From Elizabethkingia meningoseptica_A (GTDB taxonomy: Bacteria > Bacteroidota > Bacteroidia > Flavobacteriales > Weeksellaceae), in the NCBI RefSeq assembly GCF_045762675.1, contig NZ_JBJDLK010000002.1:248001-312000 (forward strand): DNA of 64,000 bases, written 5' to 3'. The position numbers and the translations under genes are program-made. Below, piece after piece: positions 50,329-58,714 of this stretch (its first letter is position 1; each line of letters begins with the position of its first letter). The notes under the pieces are model-generated. The model saw nothing but the letters and a program-made list of their open reading frames with translations, made no database searches and had not been told where the DNA came from.

Positions 50329-50916
50329 TTATTCGTAACGTTTTTTGTTCTTTAAAAACGCTGCTATTACAATTGACAAAAGTAGATAAAATAACACAAA
50401 GCCTCCAAAAACACCCGAAAGAAAACTAAATGAAAAATAGTTTCTATTTTCTTTTACAGCAGCCTCTCTGGCTAGTTTTGCATCCTGATAATTTTTATCC
50501 AGCTCCCCAAGTTTACTCTGATCTTTAAGATGAACTGCTTCTGTTTTTTGTTTGGCATAAGCTTCATCAAGATTTTTCATTTCTGTCTCAACATACTGAT
50601 GATTAAGGAGATCTCTGGCATCAGTATCTACATAATTAAGGAAAGCAAAAATGGATAAAATGGATAAAAAGCCGCCCACAAATAAAGTTAGAAAGGCTTG
50701 TTTAAAGGCTTGCGGATAGGTTATTTTGCCCGTACCTCTGTACCAATAAACGGAAAGAAAGCCTCCAACAGCATACAAAAACGGCATTCCAAAAGCATTT
50801 ACTTTCATCGATGTGTCATAATAATTGGCATTGGCAAAGAAGTAATAAACAACAAAGAACGCCAACATGGTAATTCCAAACAATACTAATCCGATAGCAA
50901 CAGGATTTTTCGTCAT
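50329..50916 (-). CDS. DUF4199 membrane protein
   Basis: A 195-residue protein with four hydrophobic segments (about 8-28, 42-58, 75-95 and 163-188) and a long charged segment (about 100-155) between the third and fourth, in which a coiled coil is likely. RGTGKITYPQAFKQAFLTLF is typical of DUF4199. It is the first gene of the run leading to the GT2, GIN, phosphohexomutase and aminotransferase genes. Function unknown. Confidence 0.88.
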   Translation of the reverse strand: MTKNPVAIGLVLFGITMLAFFVVYYFFANANYYDTSMKVNAFGMPFLYAVGGFLSVYWYRGTGKITYPQAFKQAFLTLFVGGFLSILSIFAFLNYVDTDARDLLNHQYVETEMKNLDEAYAKQKTEAVHLKDQSKLGELDKNYQDAKLAREAAVKENRNYFSFSFLSGVFGGFVLFYLLLSIVIAAFLKNKKRYE

Positions 50917-51053
50917 ATTTTTTTAGTGTAAAATGAAGAAAAAAAGAAAAAAGATAAAAAATTATAAATTTAGGAATCAGCTAATTAGCCTGTTTTCCGG
51001 CGTTCATTCAATTTTTCTTCCTTGTTCTTTCTTTCAAATTCATAAATAATTTC

Positions 51054-51061
51054 TATATTTG
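51054..51061 (+). promoter_or_regulatory. -7 element for the SRP RNA
   Basis: TATATTTG matches TAnnTTTG exactly, directly before the RNA 5' end at about 51065. TTTC at 51032-51035, 18 bp upstream, may be the -33 element. Confidence 0.6.
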
Positions 51062-51064
51062 CAC

Positions 51065-51159
51065 TGGCAAGTCCTACACAACCAGCTCCTGAGAATCCTC
51101 CAGGGTGGGAACACAGCAAAGGTAATTGGTCGTAGCGGTGTGATGTAGGTAGCTTGCCA
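51065..51159 (+). ncRNA. ffs: Signal recognition particle RNA, small bacterial type
   Basis: About 95 nt. The terminal stem TGGCAAG (51065-51071) pairs with CTTGCCA (51153-51159). Inside, CTCCAGGGTGGGAACACAGC (51099-51118) then AAAGGTAA carry the apical loop and the asymmetric loop that bind Ffh. The 3' end is followed at once by TTTTTTATTT, so the closing stem also serves as terminator. The RNA binds Ffh to target membrane proteins. Recognised by its sequence and shape only; a covariance-model search was not run. Confidence 0.85.
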
Positions 51160-51170
51160 TTTTTTATTTC

Positions 51171-51857
51171 TTAAAATTCAAATTCCTCTCCCAGTTTCGG
51201 TAACACTAATTCAACATTTTTATCTTCAAAATGTTTCATTGCACTTTCGTGGTTGATGGTAATCGGCGGGAAAGTATCGAAATGACAACCAATTACTTTA
51301 GGGGTCTTTAATAATTCTCCGGCAGCAAAAGCAGCTTTTCTCGGACACATTGTATAATGACTTCCTATCGGTAAAATAGATAATTCAATTTTTCCAAAAA
51401 GTCTGGGGAACAATTCCATATCTGCCATCACACCTGTGTCTCCAGCTAAATACATATTTCTTCCTTCAGGAAGTCTGAAAATATAGCCTACAGGAACTCC
51501 ACCATATGCTCCATCCGGAAATGAGCTTGTATGATGAGCCGGTACCATAGAAATTTTAAGGTCTTCAACTTTTGCTGATCCTCCTAAGTTAATATCACAG
51601 GTATTTTTTGCCGTTTTAAAATAATCACAGATTTCAGGTACCCCGATAACAGTTGCTTCAGGATAATGAGCAAGAACTTCTTCTACATCTGCGATATGAT
51701 CACCATGTGCATGGGTAAGCAAAATGTAGTCAATTGTATGTGATTTAATATCAAACCCGGACTGATCTTTCTGATAGTTATAGAAAGGATCCGAAAGGAT
51801 ATTTTTCCCTTTATAGTTGAACAAAAAACAGTTTTGTCCTAAAAAAGTTATTTTCAT
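51171..51857 (-). CDS. Metallo-beta-lactamase-fold hydrolase, UPF0173/UlaG-like
   Basis: A 228-residue protein. The metal motif is LLTHAHGDHIAD near 48 (HxHxDH), with further ligands at PAHHTSSF near 110, LAGDTGVMADM near 139 and IGCHFDTFPPI near 190. It fits the UPF0173 metal-dependent hydrolases. Substrate unknown. It is the last gene of the menB-menA-GNAT run, 6 bp after the GNAT gene. Confidence 0.9.
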   Translation of the reverse strand: MKITFLGQNCFLFNYKGKNILSDPFYNYQKDQSGFDIKSHTIDYILLTHAHGDHIADVEEVLAHYPEATVIGVPEICDYFKTAKNTCDINLGGSAKVEDLKISMVPAHHTSSFPDGAYGGVPVGYIFRLPEGRNMYLAGDTGVMADMELFPRLFGKIELSILPIGSHYTMCPRKAAFAAGELLKTPKVIGCHFDTFPPITINHESAMKHFEDKNVELVLPKLGEEFEF

Positions 51858-51863
51858 AATACT

Positions 51864-52310
51864 TTATATTATTTTTGACATTACCGGAAGAAATCTTCCT
51901 TTTATTGTTGTAGGTTTTAATGCTACTTTTTCAAAACCAAATTTCTGATAAAACTTTTCAGCATAAGGATCGGCTTCCAGAATAACTCTTTCTGCCAGTT
52001 CTTTTGCCTGATCAAAAAAATGATTTAATAATATTTTACCATAACCATTCCCAATGTAGTCCGGATTAATAAACAAAAAATCCAGCCGGATAGCTTCATC
52101 TTCTTGATAAAAAGAATAAAATCCAATTAAATTTCCGTTTCCATCTTCTATATGCCAGACATCATGAGCTGCTATGTAGGCTTCCGTCAGCGTTAAATCT
52201 TCATCCCACTGCTTCATCCATTCTTCCGGATACCCCCAATACTTTTTAGATTTTTTGGCAATTTCCGTTAAGATCAAATGATGCTTTGGCTCGGATTTTC
52301 TGACTTTCAT
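51864..52310 (-). CDS. GNAT-family N-acetyltransferase
   Basis: A 148-residue single-domain GNAT: RKSEPKHHLILTEIAKKS at the start and the acetyl-CoA loop LFINPDYIGNGYGKILLNHF near 73-95, followed by LEADPYAEKFYQKFGFEKV. Substrate unknown. It lies 3 bp after menA and 6 bp before the MBL gene, so it is part of the same transcript. Confidence 0.9.
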   Translation of the reverse strand: MKVRKSEPKHHLILTEIAKKSKKYWGYPEEWMKQWDEDLTLTEAYIAAHDVWHIEDGNGNLIGFYSFYQEDEAIRLDFLFINPDYIGNGYGKILLNHFFDQAKELAERVILEADPYAEKFYQKFGFEKVALKPTTIKGRFLPVMSKII

Positions 52311-52313
52311 TTT

Positions 52314-53234
52314 TTATTTTATAAGATTTAAACCTATCCCTACTAACAGGCTCATTGCAAAACACATAATCGCGACCTGCTTCAGATAAGCATCTAATTC
52401 TTTTGGCTGCTTAACCTCCATTATTCTTCTTCTCAGCGCCATCAATGGTAAGAAAAGGATAATAAATATATACGCATAATAGCTTCTGATTTCACTGGCC
52501 ATCATGTAGACTAAAATCAGAATTAAAGGCAGCTGTAATAATATAATTTCATATATCATTGCTCTTTTAAAGCCCATTTTCAGTGCCAGTGTATGTTTTC
52601 CACTCTCTGCATCGCTTTCAATATCCCTCATATTATTCAGGTTAAGGACTGCTACGCTAAACAATCCCACCGCTGTTGCCGGTAACAGCATCAGCCAGTC
52701 AAATGTTTTTGTAAACAAATAATAAGATCCCAATACGGAAACCAAACCAAAGAATACAAACACGAATATATCGCCCAGTCCCATATAACCATAAGGTTTT
52801 TTCCCCACGGTATAACCGATAGCGGCAAAAATACAGGCAATACCCAAACCTATAAACACATAGAAAGCCTGAATATGTCCCGGAAAGAATGCTTTATACA
52901 AAAGCAAAACCGTGAAAACAAGTGACAAAACTGAAAACAGAATCACGGCATTACGCATTTGTTTTGCAGATATTTTTCCGGAAGCTACTGCGCGGGCTTC
53001 TGCTTCACCGATTCTTTTTTTATCCGTTCCTTTTACCCCATCACCATAATCATTTGCATAATTAGAAAGTACCTGATAAAGTAAAGTAAGAACCAATGCC
53101 ATTACAAAAACCCATACATCCCAGCTTTCACCAACAGCATTCAGTTTCCACTTCGCCATCAGTGATCCCAGAATAATACCGCTAAGCGAAAGTGGTAACG
53201 TTCGCAGACGTGCTGCTTTTATCCATTCAATCAT
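52314..53234 (-). CDS. menA: 1,4-dihydroxy-2-naphthoate polyprenyltransferase
   Basis: Attaches the polyprenyl tail in menaquinone synthesis. The 306-residue inner-membrane protein has nine or so hydrophobic segments and two Asp-rich motifs: NYANDYGDGVKGTDKKRIGE near 60 and NLNNMRDIESDAESGKHTLA near 200. It starts MIEWIKAARLRTLPLSLSG at ATG 53234; an in-frame TTG at 53255 is rejected because it lies inside the repeat array. menB is just upstream. Confidence 0.95.
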   Translation of the reverse strand: MIEWIKAARLRTLPLSLSGIILGSLMAKWKLNAVGESWDVWVFVMALVLTLLYQVLSNYANDYGDGVKGTDKKRIGEAEARAVASGKISAKQMRNAVILFSVLSLVFTVLLLYKAFFPGHIQAFYVFIGLGIACIFAAIGYTVGKKPYGYMGLGDIFVFVFFGLVSVLGSYYLFTKTFDWLMLLPATAVGLFSVAVLNLNNMRDIESDAESGKHTLALKMGFKRAMIYEIILLQLPLILILVYMMASEIRSYYAYIFIILFLPLMALRRRIMEVKQPKELDAYLKQVAIMCFAMSLLVGIGLNLIK

Positions 53235-53243
53235 AATTTCTTG

Positions 53244-53271
53244 TAAGATGTACAATGTATAGTGTACAATG
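53244..53271. repeat. 7-bp periodic array between menB and menA
   Basis: TAAGATG, TACAATG, TATAGTG and TACAATG are contiguous 7-mers in the 79-bp menB-menA gap. Confidence 0.75.
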
Positions 53272-53313
53272 TAACACCCGTTATTCGTTAAAAATTAATT
53301 TATTTTATATAAC

Positions 53314-54150
53314 TTAAGAGATCCACTGGTCTTCTCCGAAGTCTGGTTTTCTTTTTTCAAGGAAAGCATTTCTACCTTCTTTAGCTTCATCGGTCATATA
53401 AGCTAAACGGGTTGCTTCACCCGCAAAAACCTGCTGACCAACCATACCATCATCGGTAAGGTTCATTGCGAATTTCAGCATACGGATAGAGGTAGGAGAT
53501 TTTGCAAGAATTTCCTGAGCCCACTCATAAGCTGTATCTTCCAGTTCAGCATGAGGAACTACTTTATTAACCATTCCCATTTCAAAAGCTTCCTGTGCGG
53601 AGTAATTTCTTCCTAAAAAGAATATTTCACGTGCTTTCTTTTGTCCAACCATTTTGGCAAGATACGCTGATCCGTATCCTCCGTCGAAACTTGTAACGTC
53701 AGCATCTGTCTGCTTAAAAATAGCATGTTCTTCACTTGCAAGTGTAAGATCACATACTACATGAAGAGAATGTCCGCCTCCGACTGCCCATCCCGGAACA
53801 ACAGCAATAACTACTTTTGGCATAAAACGGATTAAACGCTGTACTTCAAGAATATTCAAACGATGTCTTCCATCTTCACCTACATAGCCCTGATGTCCGC
53901 GTGCTTTCTGATCTCCACCGCTGCAAAAAGCCCATCCGCCGTCTTTTGGACTCGGACCTTCTCCGGACAATAATACAACACCAATAGACGGATCTTCATA
54001 AGCGTCGTAAAATGCATCATATAATTCAGATGTTGTTTTAGGTCTGAAAGCGTTACGAATTTCAGGTCTGTTGAATGCTATTCTGGCTACACCATTGCAT
54101 TTTTTATAAGTAATATCTTCGTATTCTTTTGCGGTTTTCCACTCTATCAT
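53314..54150 (-). CDS. menB: 1,4-dihydroxy-2-naphthoyl-CoA synthase (naphthoate synthase)
   Basis: Ring closure of O-succinylbenzoyl-CoA in menaquinone synthesis. The 278-residue crotonase-fold protein has WAFCSGGDQKARGHQGYVG near 73, VVPGWAVGGGHSLHVVCDL near 116 (oxyanion glycines) and DADVTSFDGGYGSAYLAKMV near 148, all hallmarks of MenB over other crotonases. Start ATG 54150. First gene of the menB-menA-GNAT-MBL run. Confidence 0.97.
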   Translation of the reverse strand: MIEWKTAKEYEDITYKKCNGVARIAFNRPEIRNAFRPKTTSELYDAFYDAYEDPSIGVVLLSGEGPSPKDGGWAFCSGGDQKARGHQGYVGEDGRHRLNILEVQRLIRFMPKVVIAVVPGWAVGGGHSLHVVCDLTLASEEHAIFKQTDADVTSFDGGYGSAYLAKMVGQKKAREIFFLGRNYSAQEAFEMGMVNKVVPHAELEDTAYEWAQEILAKSPTSIRMLKFAMNLTDDGMVGQQVFAGEATRLAYMTDEAKEGRNAFLEKRKPDFGEDQWIS

Positions 54151-54243
54151 AGTCTGAAAAATTTTTCCTCAAAGATACGGTTAAATTGGGAATTTTAAGA
54201 GCAGAGTACTTACAATGATTTACTGTATTTTATAAAAATCATG

Positions 54244-54251
54244 TATTTTTG
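54244..54251 (+). promoter_or_regulatory. -7 element for the secreted protein at 54277
   Basis: TATTTTTG matches TAnnTTTG exactly, 25 bp before the ATG. Confidence 0.45.
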
Positions 54252-54276
54252 AACTTCCTTTTTTAACACATTACTT

Positions 54277-54762
54277 ATGAAGAAAACTTTAAGTTTTTTA
54301 ATCACCGGCTTTAGCCTCTTTAGTTTTGCACAACAGACCATTTCTCCTGAAGAAGTTACAGGAATATGGAAGCTTAAAGAAGCCGGATTCTATGAAAATA
54401 ATGAAAAGGTAAAAAAGAATTTTGACGCCTGCCGCCTGCAGAGGCATTATATTATAAAAGCTGACGGAACTGCAATTTATAATTATTATGAAGGCGATGT
54501 TAATGATTGCTATAAAAGTGAACCCAGAGAAACCTACTGGAAAATTAAAGCGGATAAAATAGTTTTCTTTATCGGAAATGAAATTTATCAGGAAGAAAAA
54601 ATAACGAATCTCAGTCCGCAACATATGACATTTAGTTCCGCTCCAATGGATGATGCCTCTGGTGAAAAGGATCCGAATGTAGCCAAGATATTACAAACGG
54701 TTCATTATGAAAATCTTGAGAAAATATCAGAAGAGCAGCTGCAAAAGCAGCTACTCCACTGA
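54277..54762 (+). CDS. Secreted lipocalin-like small protein
   Basis: A 161-residue protein with a signal peptide (MKKTLSFLITGFSLFSFAQ). The mature part resembles bacterial lipocalin-like domains: VTGIWKLKEAGFYENNEKV near 28, YIIKADGTAIYNYYEGDV near 57 and ETYWKIKADKIVFFIGNEIY near 84. Two cysteines (CRLQ near 52, CYKS near 77) may form a disulfide. Ligand unknown. It is convergent with the lactonase-type gene, with 8 bp between stops. Confidence 0.65.
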   Translation: MKKTLSFLITGFSLFSFAQQTISPEEVTGIWKLKEAGFYENNEKVKKNFDACRLQRHYIIKADGTAIYNYYEGDVNDCYKSEPRETYWKIKADKIVFFIGNEIYQEEKITNLSPQHMTFSSAPMDDASGEKDPNVAKILQTVHYENLEKISEEQLQKQLLH

Positions 54763-54770
54763 TTCTTTTT

Positions 54771-55901
54771 TTATTTTGCGAATTTTAAACAAACTGGCAT
54801 ACTCAGTTTAATATCCTGATTTGTATTTTTCAGCAAGCCTGTTTTAGAATCGATTTTAAAAACCTGAATCTGATCACTGTCTCTGTTGGCAACCATTAAT
54901 AATTTACCATTCGGTGTAATTACAAAATTACGGGGATGTACTCCTGTCGGCTGATAACCTGCTTTGGTTAAACTTCCGTTTTGCGGGTTGATTGAGAAAA
55001 CGGCAATACCATCTCCTTTCAATCTGTTAGATGCATACAGGAATTTACCATTGGGACTGATATGAATATCAGCACTTCCTCTTGCATTCAGCGTATCAGC
55101 TTTTACCGTCTGAAACTCGGATAAATTACCATCTTTATAATTAAATGCAATAACATCACCTGAAATTTCAGTAATCAGATATGCATATTTTCCGTTAGGA
55201 TGAAAAGTAAGGTGGCGCGGCCCGGAACCCTCTTTAACTTTAACAGCTGAAGGCGTTCCTTCAGATAATAATTGATCTCCGTTCGTATTAAGCTGGTATT
55301 TGTATATTTTATCAGTACCCAAATCATCAGCAAAAAGATATTTGGCATCTGGTGTAAAGGTTACAAAATGAAGATGAGGCTGCGTTTGACGCTCTTTATC
55401 GGCTCCATTTCCTGAGAATTCAATATTCTGTGTGGTATCTCCCAGGCTGCCATCATTATTAACAGCATACTCCGTGATACTGCCTCCCATATAATTAGCT
55501 GTTATAATCCTTTTACCATCCGGAGAAACATTAATATGGCAAGGTGCTCCTCCACCTGCCGGCTTACTATTGATAAAGCTAAGTTTTCCTGTTTTTTTAT
55601 CGAATGAAAACGCATTCACTTTTGAATTTTGCTGATCCTCTTTTTCTGTAACGGTATATACATATTTTCCGTTTTTGCTAAACACCAGATATGAAGGGTC
55701 TTCTACAGCAATTTCACTTACATAACGGGACTTGCCTGTTTCGGTGTTTACCCTGTATACATAAATCCCCTTACTTCCTTTTGCCGTATATGTTCCGGCA
55801 AGCATATACATTTCATTCTTATTTACTTTCTGCGCTGAACAATTGCTCCATAATAAAGCTGAAAATGTTAGTACCAGAAAGCTTTTACAAGCTATATTCA
55901 T
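54771..55901 (-). CDS. Secreted lactonase-family seven-bladed propeller (YbhE/Pgl-like)
   Basis: A 376-residue protein with a signal peptide ending NCSAQ. The rest is the propeller of the 6-phosphogluconolactonase (YbhE) family: MLAGTYTAKGSKGIYVYRVN near 33, GGAPCHINVSPDGKRIITAN near 118, QPHLHFVTFTPDAKYLFADD near 173, GSGPRHLTFHPNGKYAYLIT near 227 and GVHPRNFVITPNGKLLMVAN near 322. The cytosolic YbhE opens 6-phosphogluconolactone; a secreted form must act on another lactone or bind a ligand. Confidence 0.85.
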   Translation of the reverse strand: MNIACKSFLVLTFSALLWSNCSAQKVNKNEMYMLAGTYTAKGSKGIYVYRVNTETGKSRYVSEIAVEDPSYLVFSKNGKYVYTVTEKEDQQNSKVNAFSFDKKTGKLSFINSKPAGGGAPCHINVSPDGKRIITANYMGGSITEYAVNNDGSLGDTTQNIEFSGNGADKERQTQPHLHFVTFTPDAKYLFADDLGTDKIYKYQLNTNGDQLLSEGTPSAVKVKEGSGPRHLTFHPNGKYAYLITEISGDVIAFNYKDGNLSEFQTVKADTLNARGSADIHISPNGKFLYASNRLKGDGIAVFSINPQNGSLTKAGYQPTGVHPRNFVITPNGKLLMVANRDSDQIQVFKIDSKTGLLKNTNQDIKLSMPVCLKFAK

Positions 55902-55941
55902 TTTTTCAAAATATTTTTATTAATCCTTTTCAGGCTGATTT

Positions 55942-56958
55942 TTATTTACGCTGAAAGGTCATCTTCAGAATTTTGTCTTTACCTGCAAAAACAACAGTAT
56001 GCTTATCCAGCCAATCGCACACATAAAGATTTTTCTCTTCTGAAAGAATATTCCAGGTTATTCCGTAGTCTGAAGAATAACTGATATGCTGATCGCCTAC
56101 AGCTATGATTTCTTTACCTTTTGACCCCGGCTTAATTCTAACACAGGTCATATAGCCCCCGTTTTGTCCGGATGCCTGAATCTGCCATGTCTTTCCGCCA
56201 TCATAAGTGGTTGCTATATTATTGCGGTTTTCTTTCTGACTTGTATAATCACCACCTACTGCAATACCGAATTTATCATTACAAAAATCTACAGAATACA
56301 TTCCCTGAGACGATTTTCCCTGAACAAAAGGTGTATTGAATACTTCCCATTTACCTGCTTTAAAATCTTTTCTCAGCACTCTTGAGGAAACCCCGCCCGT
56401 AGCAATCCATAAATAGTTTTTAGACGAAGCAATATTGGTATTACTTGCAGCGAAGGCTGCTTCTCCTTTATTCAGTTTTAATTTCTGGTCAGGGATACTC
56501 CATTTCCCATTCTTATTTAGTTCTGCCAGTTTCAGATTCAGATTTTCATCCGGATCACTAAAAGCATAAGCTGTTCCCTCTTTTGTAAAATGCAGCGCAT
56601 CATAAAAAGCAGTTTTTGCATCGTCCCTGAAGCTTACTTCTGTTCCCAGTTTCTTTTTATCAATCTTATAAAAATTAGCCGGACTCTCGATATTGATAGC
56701 ATAAAAATATTTTTTATCCTGTCCCAAAGTTCTGAACTGAAGATTTTGATCGGAAAGTCGGATCTGTTTTTTATTTAAAGTATCATTTACGCCTACAAAT
56801 CCAAACTTGGAATCGGTTCCGGAATACCATATTTTTCCATCACTAACCTGCAAGGCTCTGATGCTTATTTTATCCTTCAATAATGTTTTAAATTCTACCT
56901 TTTGTGCAAATCCGGCTATCGAAACCGAGAGCATTCCCAATGTTAATATGTTTTTCAT
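55942..56958 (-). CDS. Secreted BNR/Ycf48-like beta-propeller protein
   Basis: A 338-residue protein with a signal peptide (MKNILTLGMLSVSIAGFAQ). The mature part repeats the BNR/Ycf48-like pattern: IRALQVSDGKIWYSGTDSKF near 30, ATTYDGGKTWQIQ near 252 and ISYSSDYGITWNILSEE near 297 with SxDxGxTW boxes. Plant Ycf48 helps photosystem assembly; bacterial homologues like this have no settled role. ATG 56958 gives a clean signal peptide; an in-frame ATG at 56973 adds five residues. The terminator of the upstream permease gene lies within its 5' leader. Confidence 0.78.
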   Translation of the reverse strand: MKNILTLGMLSVSIAGFAQKVEFKTLLKDKISIRALQVSDGKIWYSGTDSKFGFVGVNDTLNKKQIRLSDQNLQFRTLGQDKKYFYAINIESPANFYKIDKKKLGTEVSFRDDAKTAFYDALHFTKEGTAYAFSDPDENLNLKLAELNKNGKWSIPDQKLKLNKGEAAFAASNTNIASSKNYLWIATGGVSSRVLRKDFKAGKWEVFNTPFVQGKSSQGMYSVDFCNDKFGIAVGGDYTSQKENRNNIATTYDGGKTWQIQASGQNGGYMTCVRIKPGSKGKEIIAVGDQHISYSSDYGITWNILSEEKNLYVCDWLDKHTVVFAGKDKILKMTFQRK

Positions 56959-56981
56959 AGTATAGTTTAGCATTAATAAAA

Positions 56982-56999
56982 AACCCGCCGGAGCGGGTT
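56982..56999 (-). terminator. Intrinsic terminator of the APC permease gene
   Basis: AACCCGC (56982-56988) and GCGGGTT (56993-56999) with a CGGA loop; on the minus strand TTTTTTATTAA follows. It lies 7 bp past the permease stop and only about 24 bp before the next start. Confidence 0.85.
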
Positions 57000-57006
57000 A
57001 CGTTAA

Positions 57007-58530
57007 TTAGTTTTCCGATATTTTATCCGGATTATTTAGTTTACTGTTTCTTCTGCCGTAGAATATATAGACAAATACACCCAGAACCAGCCAGCCGGCA
57101 GATAATTCCAAAGCTTTTGCACTAAGGTTAAAGATCAGGTAGATATTAATAATCACTCCCAATGCAACTACAATTTTGTATGCAGGAACTTTAAAAGGTC
57201 TGTCAATATTTGGTTCTCTCTTTCTCATGACCCATACTGCAATACAAACTAAAGTAAATGCGAACAGGGTCCCGAAGCTGGTCATATCTGCAAGGGTAGA
57301 AATCGGTGTAAGTGCAGCAATAAATGCAACAACAACACCTAATAATATAATTCCTTTATACGGCGTTCTTGTTGTCGGATGAAGTTCTCCAAAGAATTTA
57401 GGAATTAACCCGTCTTTTGCCATACCGATAAAGATACGGGATTGTCCCATCATCATTACCATTACAACGGAAATTAATCCTACAGTTGCAGCAATGGTTA
57501 CAATGTTACTCGCCCAGTGTTTTCCGGCAATTTCAAATGCATAAGCTACAGGTGCTTTAATAGCATCCGGGAATTTCCCTTCAGGATTAAAGTCTGTATA
57601 ATGCATCATCCCTGTTAATACCAAAGACACACAGATATATAAAGCCGTACAAATTAATAATGAGGTAATAATTGCAAAAGGAACATCCTTTTTAGGATTA
57701 ATAGCCTCCCCTGCCTGGGTAGAAACAGCATCGAAACCAATATAGGCAAAGAAAATTGCCGCAGCTCCCGATATAATTCCTTTAATACCATATGCAGAGA
57801 CCATTTGTCCTTCAGAGTTTTTAATGGAGGTTACATCCGGAATAAAAGGTTTCCAGTTTTTAACACCATCAACTGCATTATAAAGATCTGTATTTGAAAA
57901 GATGATATATGCTCCTGAAATGATAACAAAGATAACTGCGGTAGTTTTCAGTAAAACAATCAGGTTATTGGCTCCTGCTGCTTCTTTGGTTCCTTTTACC
58001 AATAGCGCTGTGATTAATAATACAAGAACAAATGCCGGTAAATTCATAGATAAACCTGTTCCACCTATTGTTGCAAAAGTTTGCGGATCATTTGTAAGAT
58101 ATGGTGGTAAATGTAATCCGAAAATTTTCAGAAACTTAGTGAAATATCCGGACCAGCTCACCGAAACAGCCATACTCGCCATAGCATATTCCAGAATAAG
58201 ACACCAGCCCATTGCCCAGGCAAATATTTCTCCTACTGTACCATATGCATAGGCATAGGCAGATCCCTCAACAGGGATAATAGAAGCAAATTCAGCATAA
58301 CATAATGCTGCAAATACACAGGCTATCCCTGCAATAATAAAGGAAAGTGCCAGCGCAGGTCCTGCGTGATAATAAGCTCCGGTTCCGGTAAGAACGAAGA
58401 TCCCCCCACCAATAATTGCACCAACTCCTATTGCTGTTAAGCTCCATTTTCCGAGGACTTTTTTCAGTCCGCTTTTCTTCATATCTGCCTCGTAGGCACT
58501 TAGTGGCTTCTTCGCCCAAATACTCGCCAT
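57007..58530 (-). CDS. Amino acid permease, APC superfamily (CAT-like)
   Basis: A 507-residue inner-membrane transporter with about twelve to thirteen hydrophobic segments. It has the APC first-helix motif GVGAIIGGGIFVLTGTGAYY near 38, AALCYAEFASIIPVEGSAYA near 75 and FFAYIGFDAVSTQAGEAINP near 263. This matches the cationic amino acid transporter (CAT) branch. The substrate is not certain. Single-gene unit with its own terminator; start ATG 58530. Confidence 0.92.
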   Translation of the reverse strand: MASIWAKKPLSAYEADMKKSGLKKVLGKWSLTAIGVGAIIGGGIFVLTGTGAYYHAGPALALSFIIAGIACVFAALCYAEFASIIPVEGSAYAYAYGTVGEIFAWAMGWCLILEYAMASMAVSVSWSGYFTKFLKIFGLHLPPYLTNDPQTFATIGGTGLSMNLPAFVLVLLITALLVKGTKEAAGANNLIVLLKTTAVIFVIISGAYIIFSNTDLYNAVDGVKNWKPFIPDVTSIKNSEGQMVSAYGIKGIISGAAAIFFAYIGFDAVSTQAGEAINPKKDVPFAIITSLLICTALYICVSLVLTGMMHYTDFNPEGKFPDAIKAPVAYAFEIAGKHWASNIVTIAATVGLISVVMVMMMGQSRIFIGMAKDGLIPKFFGELHPTTRTPYKGIILLGVVVAFIAALTPISTLADMTSFGTLFAFTLVCIAVWVMRKREPNIDRPFKVPAYKIVVALGVIINIYLIFNLSAKALELSAGWLVLGVFVYIFYGRRNSKLNNPDKISEN

Positions 58531-58700
58531 ATACTATTTTAATTTTTCATTACGGTTTACGAAAGTAAAAATTTTTTACAATATGTTAACATTTTTTTAG
58601 CAATAAAAACTACTTCTTTTTGCTTTTACATCTCTACATACGATAAAAAGGTACATTTTTATTTTTCACATCATCATTTATAAAATACACCGGAAAGCCT

Positions 58701-58708
58701 TATCTTTG
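58701..58708 (+). promoter_or_regulatory. -7 element directly before pnuC
   Basis: TATCTTTG matches TAnnTTTG exactly and ends 7 bp from the pnuC ATG; TTTA (58677-58680) lies 20 bp upstream. If used, the transcript would start within a base or two of the start codon. Confidence 0.45.
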
Positions 58709-58714
58709 GGCATC

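Noticed and set aside
53235..53255. Longer menA starting at TTG 53255
   Set aside because: It would encode seven extra residues from a repeat array, outside the family alignment.
58531..58714. Riboswitch upstream of pnuC
   Set aside because: The leader is AT-rich with no conserved stem or NAD/TPP-type core that I can recognise, and the promoter match lies directly before the start.
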